Numbered from the stretch's first letter, positions 46,423-55,586 are shown. The stretch: 64,000 bases of DNA from Chloroflexota bacterium (GCA_022821645.1 JAJEDE010000025.1:186001-250000); one strand, 5' to 3'. Program-made: numbers and translations. The notes: generated from the letters alone by a model not told the origin.

Positions 46423-47271
46423 ATGACAGCGGCAACCAGCCGATTCCAGGACTGCGGAGCGGTCGTCACCGGCGGCGCCACCGGCATCGGCGGCGCCATC
46501 GCCGAACGCCTCGCCGCCGAAGGCGCATCCGTCCTCATCGCCGACATCGACGCGGAAGGCGCCGAAGATCGCGCCGCCCGCATCCGGGCCAACGGCGGAG
46601 TCGCCGCCGCTCGCGCCACCAACGTCGGTGAAATCGACCATGTCCAGGCCATGATCCAGGCCGCTGTCGACCGCTGGGGCCGCCTCGACATCATCGTCAA
46701 CAACGCCTACCCCGCCATGGAAGCCGTGACCGGTGGCGCCGAAGACGTCCCGCCCGACGACTACGACCGCGCCATGGCCGTTCTGGTCAAGGCCAGCTAC
46801 CTGTCAGCCAAATTCGGCGTGCCTCACCTGCGCCGCGCCGGCGGCGGCAGCATCGTCAACATCTCCAGCATCCACGGCCTCCTCGTCGCCCCCGGCGCCC
46901 TCGTCTACGAAACCGGCAAAGCCGCCCTCATCGCCGCCACCCGTCAGATGGCCGTTGAATACGGGCGCGACGGCATCCGCGTCAACGCCATCGCCCCCGG
47001 CCACATCGTCACCGAAAACATCCAGGCCGGCATCTGGGACGACAACCCCTCCGGCTACGAATTCTTCGAAGCCCAGTACCCCGTCGGCCGCTGTGGCCGC
47101 CCCCAGGACATCGCCGCCGCCGTCGCCTTCCTTTGCTCGGAGGACGCCTCCTTCATCACCGGCCACACTCTCGTCGTCGACGGCGGCCACTCCCTCCAAA
47201 TCCAGGAAAACTTCGGCGTCGCCCAGGCCAAATACATGCAAGATCACCCCGAGACTCAGCTTCCGTATTGA
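46423..47271 (+). CDS. SDR-family NAD(P)-dependent oxidoreductase
   Basis: The protein has 282 residues, with TGGATGIGGAIAERLA (15-30), DIIVNNAYPAME near 93, catalytic Ser in VNISSIHG near 146 and Tyr-Lys in VYETGKAAL near 162-166. It ends with TGHTLVVDGGHSLQIQEN and an unusual 20-residue tail. The ATG is preceded by AGGACAGG. The NNAYP variant of the NNAG motif and the tail distinguish it from the SDRs at 30906 and 51482. The substrate is unknown. It follows the Mrr-like fusion by 46 bases on the same strand. Confidence 0.91.
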   Translation: MTAATSRFQDCGAVVTGGATGIGGAIAERLAAEGASVLIADIDAEGAEDRAARIRANGGVAAARATNVGEIDHVQAMIQAAVDRWGRLDIIVNNAYPAMEAVTGGAEDVPPDDYDRAMAVLVKASYLSAKFGVPHLRRAGGGSIVNISSIHGLLVAPGALVYETGKAALIAATRQMAVEYGRDGIRVNAIAPGHIVTENIQAGIWDDNPSGYEFFEAQYPVGRCGRPQDIAAAVAFLCSEDASFITGHTLVVDGGHSLQIQENFGVAQAKYMQDHPETQLPY

Positions 47272-47438
47272 CGCCGCGGCTGCAGCGGTTGGATGTCGTG
47301 GAGGAGATTCCACGCCTTAAGGCCATTGCTTCGCACCCTGATCTTGGTGGGGACACCTTCGAATAAGGCACTCACCGATCTCGTGATTGTGGCGGCCGAT
47401 TAGCCCGGCGGACTCGTGCTCAGTGTCCTCGGCACTGG

Positions 47439-48686
47439 CTAGATTCGGGCTCGTTTCGTGCGGGTAGGGGCGGATTCGCCGGCGGCGATGGCGAGGAGGG
47501 CGGAGAGGGCGGCGAAGGCGAGCATGGCGAAGGCGGTGGAGGTGAAGTCGAGGACGTCGACGGCGACGCCGAGACCCAGGGGGGTGAGGGCCACGCCGAT
47601 ATCGCGCAGGAAGGCATGGGTTCCTAGGGCGGCGCCGAGACGCTCGCGCGGGGCGCGATCCACGACGGTTGAGGTGATGGTGGGGATGGCGCCGCCGCCC
47701 AGGCCAAAGGCCAGGCCGAACAGCACGTAGGTGGCGGCGTTGCCGGCCTGACTGACGAGGACGCTGACCAGACCCATCGCCAGGGCGCTGGGGACGTAGA
47801 CCCAGAGGCGGCCGTAGCGGTCGGACATGGCGCCGGCCACGATGGCGACGGGGAAGCGCATGAGGGTGGAGAGGGAGATGGCTATGCCGATGAGGAAGGG
47901 TTGGAGGTCCAGTACTTCCCCGCCGAAGAGCGGGTAGAAGAAGGCCTTGAAACCGAAGATCGGGACGGCGAGCGCCATGGCCATGCCGTTCACGAACAAG
48001 AGTCGGCCGGGGCTGTAGACGGCCCGGCGGACGAAGTGCAGCGGATTCTCGCGCGGGGCCGCGGTGGATTCAGAAGCACGGACGGGCGGCGGGTCGTCCT
48101 TTACATAACGTTTCACCATGAACATCCCGGCCAGGATGGCCAGGACGGTCAGGAGCATTCCAATGCGCCAATGGGCCACGGTGGCGACCGCGCCGACGAC
48201 GACCGGCGAAAGAAAGCCGCCCATCATGGTGGCGGAGCTGACGGCGCCCAGCATGCGGCCGCGTTCGCGCTCGGGGGCCTGGCGCGCGACGTAGGCCTGG
48301 GCGGCGGCGCTGGCGGTGATTGACCCGGCGCCCTCGACGATGCGCCCGAGCAGCAGCAGCCAGTAGAAGGGCGCCGAAACCGTGAGGATGACGCCGACGA
48401 TGGCCAGCGCGCCGCCGCCGTAGAAGAGGGGATGCAGACGGACGCGGTCGACCAATGCTCCGATGGGCAGGTTGATGATCAGGCGGGCGACGGCAAAACT
48501 GGCGATGAGGGCGGCCAGGGCCGTTCCGGCGGTGTCCTCGAAATTAAAGTCGCGGCTGATTGGCGCCAGCACCGAGGCGATGGAGCCGTTGCCGAAGGCG
48601 ACCGCGACGGTGATGGCCATGGACGCCAGGACATCGCGCGGCAGATCCAGGATGGCGAGCCAGGGGAGGCGGCGTCGGGGCGGCAT
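47439..48686 (-). CDS. Major facilitator superfamily transporter
   Basis: This 415-residue protein has twelve hydrophobic segments. The loop-2/3 region LPIGALVDRVRLHPLFYGGG carries the MFS G-x-x-x-D-R motif. Segment 4-5 reads RIVEGAGSITASAAAQAYVA, with the charged RQAPERERGRMLG loop. The second half repeats the pattern (GAMSDRYGRLWVY). The central loop (VKRYVKDDPPPVRASESTAAP) divides the halves. Substrate class cannot be told: similar proteins export drugs or import sugars and organic acids. It lies on the minus strand with the Gfo/Idh and isomerase genes upstream in transcription order, separated by 66 bases. Confidence 0.88.
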   Translation of the reverse strand: MPPRRRLPWLAILDLPRDVLASMAITVAVAFGNGSIASVLAPISRDFNFEDTAGTALAALIASFAVARLIINLPIGALVDRVRLHPLFYGGGALAIVGVILTVSAPFYWLLLLGRIVEGAGSITASAAAQAYVARQAPERERGRMLGAVSSATMMGGFLSPVVVGAVATVAHWRIGMLLTVLAILAGMFMVKRYVKDDPPPVRASESTAAPRENPLHFVRRAVYSPGRLLFVNGMAMALAVPIFGFKAFFYPLFGGEVLDLQPFLIGIAISLSTLMRFPVAIVAGAMSDRYGRLWVYVPSALAMGLVSVLVSQAGNAATYVLFGLAFGLGGGAIPTITSTVVDRAPRERLGAALGTHAFLRDIGVALTPLGLGVAVDVLDFTSTAFAMLAFAALSALLAIAAGESAPTRTKRARI

Positions 48687-48752
48687 TCAGGGCCGGTCAG
48701 GCGTTCGGATTAGTGGGGCCGTACGGCGCCTCCGAAGGCAGGCGAGGCGAAG

Positions 48753-49766
48753 TCAGTTCTTGACATGGACGACCTGGTTGTCGATGGCGGAGTCGTAGCC
48801 GGCGAAGACGAGCTGGAGGTTGCGGCGGCCTTCGGCGAGGGTGTGGAGGGGTGGGGCGTCGCCGCGGACGGCGTCGGCGAAGCGGCGGAAGATGGGCGTG
48901 AAGCCGAGTTCGTCGGCTTCGGTGTTTTCCAGCACCTCGGTTCGATCTCCGGTATGCAGGATGGCTTCGCCGCGGTCGAGGCGGATGGAGCCGAGGTCGC
49001 CGTGAACCTCGGTCAGGCCGGCGGCGCTGGTGGCGCTCCAGGCCGCCAGCACGATCGACGAGGCGCCGCTGGCATGGCCGAGCACGAGGGCGGCGGTGTC
49101 GTCCACGTCCTGCTCCCGCACGTGGGTGTCAACGCGGGCGAATACCTGGGTGATGGGGGACTGCAACATGGCCTCGGACGTGTAGAGGTTGTGGTAGCCG
49201 TTGTCCAGCAGGGCGCCGCCGCCGGCATCTTCGCGGCGGCTGCGCCAGGTGGGGTCGTAGGCGGCTGCGCCCACGTACCAGCCGCTGCCCATGTGCTCCA
49301 TGCGGAACATGAAGGGCCGGCCGATGCGCCCGGCCTCGATGGCGGCCAGGGCGGCGGCGGTGCTGGGGCGGTTGAGGTAGTTGTGCATGATCCCGGCGGG
49401 AATGTCGTTCTTTTCGACCTCGGCGATGATTTCGTCGGCCTGGGCCAGCGAGGTGGCCAGCGGCTTTTCGCTGAGAAACGGCGTGCGGGTGCGGGCGGCC
49501 CCGATGCAGACGGGGGCGTGGAAACGATGGGGCACGGCGATATCCACGGCGTCCACGAGCCCGGAGCGCAGCAGGTCGCGATAGTCCGGGAAGCGGGCCT
49601 CGGGCGGGACGCCGAAGCGGTCACTGATGAGGTTGAGGCGTTCGGGCGTGGGGTCGGCGACGGCTGTGACCCGCCAGACGTCCGGCATGCGCTGAAGGAC
49701 GGGGGCGTGCCCCTGTTCCTGGATGCGGCCGCAGCCGATCAGGCCCATGCGCAGGGGCGCGGCCAT
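48753..49766 (-). CDS. Gfo/Idh/MocA family oxidoreductase
   Basis: The protein has 337 residues. The N-terminal dinucleotide-binding part is MGLIGCGRIQEQGHAPVLQR, followed by VDAVDIAVPHRFHAPV and the family's EKP motif (FLSEKPLATSLAQ, catalytic Lys). The C-terminal half has DAGGGALLDNGYHNLYTSEA, including the GGGxLxDxGxH pattern. Such enzymes oxidise or epimerise sugars and inositols. Its ATG overlaps the stop of the sugar isomerase upstream by 1 base (TGATG), so the two form a catabolic pair typical of inositol or sugar-acid pathways. Specificity is open. Confidence 0.92.
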   Translation of the reverse strand: MAAPLRMGLIGCGRIQEQGHAPVLQRMPDVWRVTAVADPTPERLNLISDRFGVPPEARFPDYRDLLRSGLVDAVDIAVPHRFHAPVCIGAARTRTPFLSEKPLATSLAQADEIIAEVEKNDIPAGIMHNYLNRPSTAAALAAIEAGRIGRPFMFRMEHMGSGWYVGAAAYDPTWRSRREDAGGGALLDNGYHNLYTSEAMLQSPITQVFARVDTHVREQDVDDTAALVLGHASGASSIVLAAWSATSAAGLTEVHGDLGSIRLDRGEAILHTGDRTEVLENTEADELGFTPIFRRFADAVRGDAPPLHTLAEGRRNLQLVFAGYDSAIDNQVVHVKN

Positions 49767-50614
49767 CAGGCGTTCTCGCCGCCAAGGTCGAATCCCAGGC
49801 GTTCGGTGAGGTAGCGGGAGTTGGCTTCCAGGCTCTGGCGGGGGGTGGTCTGGGAGCGGTCGAGTTCGACGGTCAGCCAGCCGTCGTAGCCGGCTTCGCG
49901 GGCCACGTCCAGCAAGGCGGGCAGGTCCACCACGCCGGTGCCCAGTTCACCGAAGAATGCGATGCGGGGGGCGTGGTCCTGGGCGCTGGCCACATCAGGC
50001 GTCTCAACGTCGAGTTCCGGCACGTAGTCCTTGATGTGCATGTAGGTGAGGATGTCGCGGTAGGCAGAGGCGAATTCCACCGGGTCGTCGCCGGCCTTGG
50101 CGATGTGGGCGGGGTCGAGCGCGAGCTTGACGAGGTCGGTGTCGACGGCATCGAAGAAGCGAGTGATCTCGTCACGCTGCTCGATCACGGTGTTCCAGTG
50201 CGGGTGCATGCCGGCGACGATGCCCTTGTCGCGAGCCGCGGCGGCGACTTCGCTCACACCGCTGGCAAACCTGGCCAGATCCTGGGCTGTCGGAGTACCG
50301 GTGCGCTTGCCGGGGCCCAGGACGAGGCGGTCGGATCCCATTTCATGCAGGAAGTCGATGATGGCGAGGTTGTTGGCGATGGCGTCGGCCTGCTGGGCGG
50401 CGTCGTGCAGCGGGCCGCCGCCGTAGAGGGCCGAGAGCCGCAGGCCGCGGGCCTGGAGCATGGCCTGGAAGTCGTGGGCGCGGCCGGCGAACTGGGTGAC
50501 GACGGTGCCGAAGGTCTCGGTGCCGGCATAGCCGAAGCTGCCGATGTCGTCGATGGCCTCGACGAGATTGTCGCCCCAGGTGATCTGGTGGCAGGAACAG
50601 CGAAAAACGGCCAC
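49766..50614 (-). CDS. Sugar phosphate isomerase/epimerase (IolE/xylose-isomerase-like TIM barrel)
   Basis: The protein has 282 residues counted from a GTG at 50614 with GAGG 7 bases upstream. The TIM-barrel metal sites are visible: MHPHWNTVIEQRDEITRF, LVKLALDPAHIAKAG, then LTYMHIKDYVPEL and the final GYDGWLTVELDRSQTTPRQS (Glu and Asp ligands). This is the family that includes IolE, IolI and hydroxypyruvate isomerase. It is coupled to the Gfo/Idh enzyme downstream. Together they would interconvert a sugar or inositol via a keto intermediate. Confidence 0.9.
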   Translation of the reverse strand: MAVFRCSCHQITWGDNLVEAIDDIGSFGYAGTETFGTVVTQFAGRAHDFQAMLQARGLRLSALYGGGPLHDAAQQADAIANNLAIIDFLHEMGSDRLVLGPGKRTGTPTAQDLARFASGVSEVAAAARDKGIVAGMHPHWNTVIEQRDEITRFFDAVDTDLVKLALDPAHIAKAGDDPVEFASAYRDILTYMHIKDYVPELDVETPDVASAQDHAPRIAFFGELGTGVVDLPALLDVAREAGYDGWLTVELDRSQTTPRQSLEANSRYLTERLGFDLGGENA

Positions 50615-50888
50615 GGGACAACCTCACGATGCAGGCGTGCGCGAAGGCGCCGATATCGGCGGCGTGAACGTACGTTCTGTGGGGCTGTGGGGCAACTGGA
50701 GAAGCGTTTCCAGCACCTGAAGGAAACCGTGAGCGGCTGCGGTGCACGGTTGGGCGAGTTAGCGACGCGCTCGTGAAGGTTGATCCGCTGCGGTACGATC
50801 AATTGATTCGCGGGTTGGGTGCGCCGGCATGCGCACGCCCGGCCTTGGGCGGTGAAGGTTTCGAGACACCCTGCTGGAGGGCACCGCC

Positions 50889-51053
50889 ATGATTGAACAA
50901 CGAGTCAGCGTAATCGAGGCCGAGCGCAAGCACTTGGCCACCAAGGCCGATCTGCATGCCCTGGAAACCAGACTGACCCGCTGGATTGCCGGCTTGGGCA
51001 TTGGGGTGGTGGGGACGCTGATTGCCGTGCTGGTGGACCGGTTTGCGGGGTAG
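50889..51053 (+). CDS. Small coiled-coil plus single-membrane-helix protein (54 aa)
   Basis: A second member of the family seen at 2493-2666: IEQRVSVIEAERKHLATKAD forms the coiled coil, then LHALETRLTRWIAGLGIGVV enters a membrane helix (about residues 32-50) and it ends RFAG. GGAGG lies 8 bases before the ATG. The shared HxATKAD motif and overall layout argue that both are genes. Function is unknown. The preceding 274 bases (50615-50888) contain nothing else I recognise. Confidence 0.7.
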   Translation: MIEQRVSVIEAERKHLATKADLHALETRLTRWIAGLGIGVVGTLIAVLVDRFAG

Positions 51054-51227
51054 TACCGGCAGCCCGTAGGCGGGGTGGCCACGTTGGGCTCGTTGCCTGT
51101 CGCGTTTGGTAGCGGACCACCGGAGGCCTGATTCCGTCACAACTCAGGCGGGTCGACTGCCCAGCAGTTAAGCGTCCAGACTGCTGGCGTGGCCGGGATC
51201 TCAGAAGGAATGCGCGAGTCCAGACGC

Positions 51228-51413
51228 ATGCGCGTGACCAACCGTGAGCGGTTAGGCGAGCAGTGTGCCGACGACGCCCGGCTGGCCATCCGGCAGGAGA
51301 CGCACTGCGAACTGCTGACGCGGGTGGATGAACTGGTTCGGCAGCGGATTGCGATTGACGGCGAGTTTCGGATTCCCAAGCGGGTGGTCTGTTACGTGGC
51401 GACATCGATGTAG
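51228..51413 (+). CDS. Small hypothetical protein
   Basis: A possible ORF of 61 residues (MRVTNRERLGEQCADDARLA, then IRQETHCELLTRVDELVRQR and IAIDGEFRIPKRVVCYVAT), amphipathic and charged rather than composition-driven. The frame extends to a GTG at 51189. It could be a fragment of a larger gene: the late IDGEFRIPKRVV looks like part of a folded domain. It ends 68 bases before the next SDR. Low certainty. Confidence 0.35.
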   Translation: MRVTNRERLGEQCADDARLAIRQETHCELLTRVDELVRQRIAIDGEFRIPKRVVCYVATSM

Positions 51414-51481
51414 CGCGAAAGCGCTGCGGCTGCCTGTGCCACTATCGGGCGGAACCAACTTTGGTCAGGCGAGGTCTGAAC

Positions 51482-52267
51482 GTGGCAAAGGGACTTGGCG
51501 GCAAGGTAGCCGTGATCACCGGCGCGGGGCGGGGGATTGGGCAGGCCATTGCCGAGAGATTCGCCGCCGAGGGCGCGGCGGTACTGGTGGCCGACGTTGA
51601 TACGGAGGCCGCCGAGGTAGTAGCGGCAGGCATCGTTTCGGCTGGCGGATCGGCTCGGGCGCAGGCCGCCGATGTGCGAAGTCCGGCAGACATTACCGCC
51701 ATGTTCGATGCCGCCGAGGCGGCGTTCGGTCCGGTGGACGTTGTGGTGAACAACGCGGGGATCGGCGGGGCCTCGTCCATCGCCGAACAGTCGATGGACG
51801 CGTGGGACAACATGTTTGCCATCAACGTGCGCGGAGTCTTCCTGGGCGTGCAGGAAGCGGCCCGGCGGATGCAGCCGCGTGGTTCCGGCATCATCATCAA
51901 CATTGCATCGGCTGCCGGAAAAATCGCGCGACCGTACATGGCCTGCTACTGCGCGACCAAGCATGCAGTGATTGGGATCACCCGTTCCACCGCCATGGAG
52001 CTTGCGCCGTCCGGTGTGCGCGTGGTTGCTCTCTGCCCCGGCATCGTGGACACGCGGCTCTGGCGGGAGGATCTCAACCCGGACCTGACCGAACTGGAGG
52101 GCCGCGAGAGTGAGTCAGCGTGGGACGTTCGGGTGGCTGGTATCCCGATTGGTCGTCACCAAGTTCCAGCCGACGTGGCGAACGCGGCCTACATGCTGGC
52201 CAGCGACGACGCGTCGTACATCACCGGGATTTCGCTGAGCGTGGACGGCGGGATGGTGCTGCATTGA
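51482..52267 (+). CDS. SDR-family NAD(P)-dependent oxidoreductase
   Basis: The protein has 261 residues counted from the GTG at 51482 (GAGG 8 bases upstream). The frame runs seven codons further to a TTG. Motifs: VAVITGAGRGIGQAIAERFA, VVVNNAGIGGAS, catalytic Ser in NIASAAGKIARP, and Tyr-Lys in CYCATKHAVIG. Note that the usual YxxxK reads Y-C-A-T-K here, which is intact. It ends with SGISLSVDGGMVLH-like TGISLSVDGGMVLH. Its stop overlaps the TTG start of the MetE-like gene (TTGA, 52264-52267), so the two are coupled and probably act in the same pathway. Confidence 0.91.
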   Translation: MAKGLGGKVAVITGAGRGIGQAIAERFAAEGAAVLVADVDTEAAEVVAAGIVSAGGSARAQAADVRSPADITAMFDAAEAAFGPVDVVVNNAGIGGASSIAEQSMDAWDNMFAINVRGVFLGVQEAARRMQPRGSGIIINIASAAGKIARPYMACYCATKHAVIGITRSTAMELAPSGVRVVALCPGIVDTRLWREDLNPDLTELEGRESESAWDVRVAGIPIGRHQVPADVANAAYMLASDDASYITGISLSVDGGMVLH

Positions 52268-53343
52268 GCCAGGCGGGCGCGCCGCTGTTTCCGACGTTCG
52301 TGGTCGGGAGCCTGCCGCGGCCGGTGTGGGTGCGGGAACTGATCGAGCGGCGGAAGCGCGGTGAGGTGAGTCCGGCCGCGGCAGCGCGGGTGCTGGACGA
52401 CGTCGTGCCGGCGGCGATTCGAATGCAGGAAGCAGCCGGGCTGGATTACGTGTCCGACGGGGAGTGGCGGCGCGAGAGCTACGTGAAGGTGTTTGCGGAC
52501 GCCGTGGCGGGGTTCGAGCCGGACCTGATCGCGGGCGGCCGAGGGGCGGCGTATCCGGCGGTGACGCAGCCGCTGCGGCAGGAGCGGTCCATTGCGTTGG
52601 ACGAGGCGCGGTTCGTGCAACGGTCGACCACGCGGCGGACGCTGACGGCGGTTCCGTCGCCGTACACCATCGCGCGGCGGATGTGGAGTCCGGAGCATTC
52701 GACCGCGGCCTACGCGACGCGCCAGGACTTCATGGAGGCGTGCATACCGATCATCAACGGTGAGCTGCAGCGCCTGACGTCGTTGGGGATGGATGCGATT
52801 CAACTTGACGATCCTTGGCTGGCGCTGTTGGTCGATGCGGAGTACCGGGCCCGGATGGAGATTGACGACGTCGAGCACGAGATTGAGATGGCAGTGCAGG
52901 GAGTCAACGGAGCGGTGGAGGGTGTGGGTCATCCGATGATCTCGGTGCATTTGTGCCACGCGCACGCCAACCGGCGGCACAGCACGCGCGGGCCGTATGA
53001 CCTGGTGATTGGCGCGCTTGGTCGCATGAACGTGCATCGATTTGCGATGGAATTCGCCACGCCGGACGCCGGTGGGATCGAGGTGCTGGCGCAGTTTCCC
53101 GAGGACAAGCTGCTGGGTCTGGGCGTGATCGACCACACCGACATCAACGTCGAAACGCCGGAGACCGTGGCACAGCGGGCCGAGGCGGCCATGCGGTACG
53201 TGCCGGCGGAGCGGCTGACGCTGAATCCGGATTGCGGGTTTGCGCCGTCCAGCATTAACCCGATGGATTTGGACGAGGCGTACTTGAAGTTGCGGGCGTT
53301 GTGTGCGGGGGCTGAGCTGCTGAGGGAAAGGCGCGGGACGTGA
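52264..53343 (+). CDS. Methionine-synthase-like protein (MetE C-terminal domain, COG0620)
   Basis: The protein has 359 residues counted from a TTG at 52264 that overlaps the SDR stop. The start at the longest frame (52120) lies inside the SDR gene and is rejected. The barrel carries the zinc ligands of cobalamin-independent methionine synthase: SVHLCHAHANRR (His and Cys), a downstream Glu, and NPDCGFAPSSINPMDLDEAY (Cys). It lacks the N-terminal half of MetE. Such stand-alone barrels occur as methyltransferases with other methyl donors or in degradation of methylated compounds. Coupling to an SDR hints at a catabolic role. That is inference. Confidence 0.88.
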   Translation: MSQAGAPLFPTFVVGSLPRPVWVRELIERRKRGEVSPAAAARVLDDVVPAAIRMQEAAGLDYVSDGEWRRESYVKVFADAVAGFEPDLIAGGRGAAYPAVTQPLRQERSIALDEARFVQRSTTRRTLTAVPSPYTIARRMWSPEHSTAAYATRQDFMEACIPIINGELQRLTSLGMDAIQLDDPWLALLVDAEYRARMEIDDVEHEIEMAVQGVNGAVEGVGHPMISVHLCHAHANRRHSTRGPYDLVIGALGRMNVHRFAMEFATPDAGGIEVLAQFPEDKLLGLGVIDHTDINVETPETVAQRAEAAMRYVPAERLTLNPDCGFAPSSINPMDLDEAYLKLRALCAGAELLRERRGT

Positions 53344-53516
53344 AGGACCGCAACGGCGATTCTCAAGAAACGGCTTGTTCGGATGCCGCTGGCGAACGCG
53401 ACCGAGAGGCGCGAAGGGCGGCGGTTGCCCGATTCCGCCGACGGCGAGCCAAGATGAAGCGCATCAAGATGTCCACCGAAGAGATCCTGGCCGCAATCCG
53501 TGAAGGGCGTAGCTAA
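53340..53516 (+). CDS. Small basic antitoxin-like protein (58 aa)
   Basis: A GTG at 53340 overlaps the MetE-like stop, and the frame runs to TAA 53514-53516. The N-terminal half is acidic to mixed (KDRNGDSQETACSDAAGERD), the middle Arg-rich (ARFRRRRAKMKRIK), and the end reads MSTEEILAAIREGRS, an ending common in type II antitoxins that fold on a toxin. No toxin ORF is adjacent: the next gene on the other strand is a phosphatidyltransferase. An ATG at 53454 would leave only 20 residues. It could be the residue of a lost module. Confidence 0.5.
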   Translation: MKDRNGDSQETACSDAAGERDREARRAAVARFRRRRAKMKRIKMSTEEILAAIREGRS

Positions 53517-53530
53517 CTGTCGGGGCTCGT

Positions 53531-54208
53531 CTATGCGGCGCTCGAACGCGACATCGCTGAGCGTAGGCGCCAGAGGGCTTGGGCGCTGGCGAGGGTGAGG
53601 AAGGCGGCGGCGGCGGCGGCGGCGTAGTCGAGGAGGTTGAGGCCCCAGCCGAGGTAGGCGATCAGGAAGGGGTAGTAGACCATCCAGCTCTTCACGCTGA
53701 ACGGCAGGGGCGTGCGGAAGCGGTCGGCCAGGTAGAGCAGGACGTTGGCTAGGGGGTAGGCGGCGGCGTAGGCCACGCCGATTTCGCCGCGTAGCGCACC
53801 CACGGTCACGAGACCGCCCACCACGGTGAGTTCGCGGACGTGGTCGCAGACCTGGTCCAGCAGGGCGCCGAAGTTGGAGGCGAGGCCGCGGGCGCGGGCC
53901 AGTTCGCCGTCCAGAAAGTCGAGGACGAGCGTGCCGATGAAGAGGACGAGGGCCAGGCGGGGGAACGGGACGATCAGGGCGGCGACGACGAAGCCGAGCG
54001 GAATCTGGGCAAGTGAAAGGGCGCTGGGGTGGACGCGGGCTAACGCCAGAGCCTTGATGACGGCCCGGACGAGGTGGCCGCCGAGGCGGCGCAGCGGGGC
54101 GAGCAGCACGCGTTCGAGAGTGGAGTAGGAGCCGGGCGGCGGCGACGCGGGCGGAGGTCCCTCACCCGGCCCTCTCCCAGCGGGAGCGGGTGGAGCGGGG
54201 GCCGGCAT
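53531..54208 (-). CDS. CDP-alcohol phosphatidyltransferase family protein
   Basis: The protein has 225 residues. The family signature is complete: LDFLDGELARARGLASNF then GALLDQVCDHV, that is DG-x2-AR-x8-G-x3-D-x3-D. About five to six membrane helices surround it (ALVLFIGTLVLDFLDGELA, AYAAAYPLANVLLYLADRF, KSWMVYYPFLIAYLGWGLNL). Members join CDP-diacylglycerol or other CDP-alcohols to alcohols in phospholipid synthesis. The acceptor is unclear. The first 26 residues (Pro/Gly-rich) are encoded by a GGGTGAGGG hairpin repeat copy, so a later start is possible. It is the last gene of the minus-strand housekeeping run. Confidence 0.87.
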   Translation of the reverse strand: MPAPAPPAPAGRGPGEGPPPASPPPGSYSTLERVLLAPLRRLGGHLVRAVIKALALARVHPSALSLAQIPLGFVVAALIVPFPRLALVLFIGTLVLDFLDGELARARGLASNFGALLDQVCDHVRELTVVGGLVTVGALRGEIGVAYAAAYPLANVLLYLADRFRTPLPFSVKSWMVYYPFLIAYLGWGLNLLDYAAAAAAAFLTLASAQALWRLRSAMSRSSAA

Positions 54209-54217
54209 TGGCGCGGG

Positions 54218-55522
54218 TTACCAGGCGAGCTGGTCGGCGAAGTAGGCGCGCAGGTTGTCGGCGGCGACGCGGTCCTGCCGCATGGAGTCGCGTTCGCGGA
54301 CGGTGACGGTCTGGTCGTCGAGCGAGTCGAAGTCCACGGTCACCGCGAAGGGGGTTCCGGCCTCGTCCTGACGGGCGTAGCGGCGGCCGATGGAGCCGCT
54401 GCCGTCGTAGAACACCGGCCAGTTGGCGCGCAGGTCGTCGGCGATGCGGGTGGCCAGTTCCACCAGCGGCGGGCGGTTGCGGGCCAGGGGGAAGACGGCG
54501 ACCTTGAACGGGGCGAGCCGCGGGTCCAGGTTCAGGAAGGTGCGCGGTTTGCCGGCGACTTCCTGCACGGTGTAGGCGTCGGCCAGGAAGGCCAGGGCGG
54601 CGCGGTCCACGCCGGCGGCAGGCTCGATGACGTAGGGCGTGACGTGCCGCTTGGCCGCGTCGTCGAAGTACGACAGGTCGGTGCCGCTGGCCTCGGCGTG
54701 GCGTTGAAGGTCGAAGTCGGTGCGGTTGGCGATGCCTTCCAGTTCGCCCCAGCCAAACGGGAACTGGTACTCGATGTCGGTGGTGGCCTTGGCGTAGTGG
54801 GCCAGTTCATCGGGGCTGTGGGGGCGCAGGCGCAGGCGTCGCGGTTCCAGCCCCAGGTCTTTCCACCAGCCGAAGCGGGCGTCGACCCAGTCCTCATGAG
54901 CCACGTCGTCCTGGCCGGGCTCGACGAAATACTGCAACTCCATCTGCTCGAACTCGCGGCTGCGGAAGATGAAGTTGCCGGTGGTGATCTCGTTGCGGAA
55001 GGCCTTGCCGATCTGGGCGATGCCGAAGGGCATCTGCACGCGGGCGGTGTCGCGCACGTTCTTGAAGTTGACGTAGGTGGACTGGGCGGTTTCGGGCCGC
55101 AGGTAGGCGACGGAGGCGTCGTCTTCCACCGGGCCCACGAACGTGCGGAACATGGTGTTGAACATGCGGGGCGCGGTGAGTTCGGTGCCGTCGTAGGGGC
55201 ACTTCCCGTCGGGCACGTCTTCCACACGGAAGCGGCGGCCGCACTTCGGACACTCCACCAGTTGGTCGGCGAAGTGCTCGATGTGCCCCGAGACTTCCCA
55301 GATGCGCGGGTGCATGAGGATGGAGGCGTTGAGGCCGACGACTTCGGGCCGCACGTGCACAACGCGGCGCCACCAGGCGTCCTTGATGTTGCGGATCAGT
55401 TCGGCGCCCAGCGGGCCGTAGTCCCAGGTGCTGGCGAAGCCGCCGTAAATCTCGGAGCTGGGAAAGACGAACCCGCGGCGCTTGGCCAGGGAGGTCAGGG
55501 TGTCAAGGTCAGGTGCAGGCAT
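54218..55522 (-). CDS. glyS: Glycyl-tRNA synthetase, dimeric (eukaryote/archaea-type) form
   Basis: The protein has 434 residues. This is a class II synthetase: motif 2 FRNEITTGNFIFRSREFEQM, motif 3 near GVDRAALAFLADAYT, and the glycine-specific SSEIYGGFASTWDYGPLG at the start. A zinc-binding insert has VECPKCGRRF and GKCPYDGTEL. The dimeric GlyS is found in Chloroflexota, Deinococcota, Actinomycetota and others rather than the alpha2beta2 form of many bacteria. A short tail binds the anticodon. It lies 64 bases after recO in transcription order and before the phosphatidyltransferase. Confidence 0.95.
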   Translation of the reverse strand: MPAPDLDTLTSLAKRRGFVFPSSEIYGGFASTWDYGPLGAELIRNIKDAWWRRVVHVRPEVVGLNASILMHPRIWEVSGHIEHFADQLVECPKCGRRFRVEDVPDGKCPYDGTELTAPRMFNTMFRTFVGPVEDDASVAYLRPETAQSTYVNFKNVRDTARVQMPFGIAQIGKAFRNEITTGNFIFRSREFEQMELQYFVEPGQDDVAHEDWVDARFGWWKDLGLEPRRLRLRPHSPDELAHYAKATTDIEYQFPFGWGELEGIANRTDFDLQRHAEASGTDLSYFDDAAKRHVTPYVIEPAAGVDRAALAFLADAYTVQEVAGKPRTFLNLDPRLAPFKVAVFPLARNRPPLVELATRIADDLRANWPVFYDGSGSIGRRYARQDEAGTPFAVTVDFDSLDDQTVTVRERDSMRQDRVAADNLRAYFADQLAW

Positions 55523-55586
55523 GGGTTTCCTCGTGGGTATCCAGGGTCATGGGGATGGCGTGCGCTGTGACGCCTTATCGTCGGTG

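Noticed and set aside
50743-50888. Small RNA upstream of the 54-residue protein
   Set aside because: No stable hairpin with a T-run or recognisable RNA family pattern was seen.
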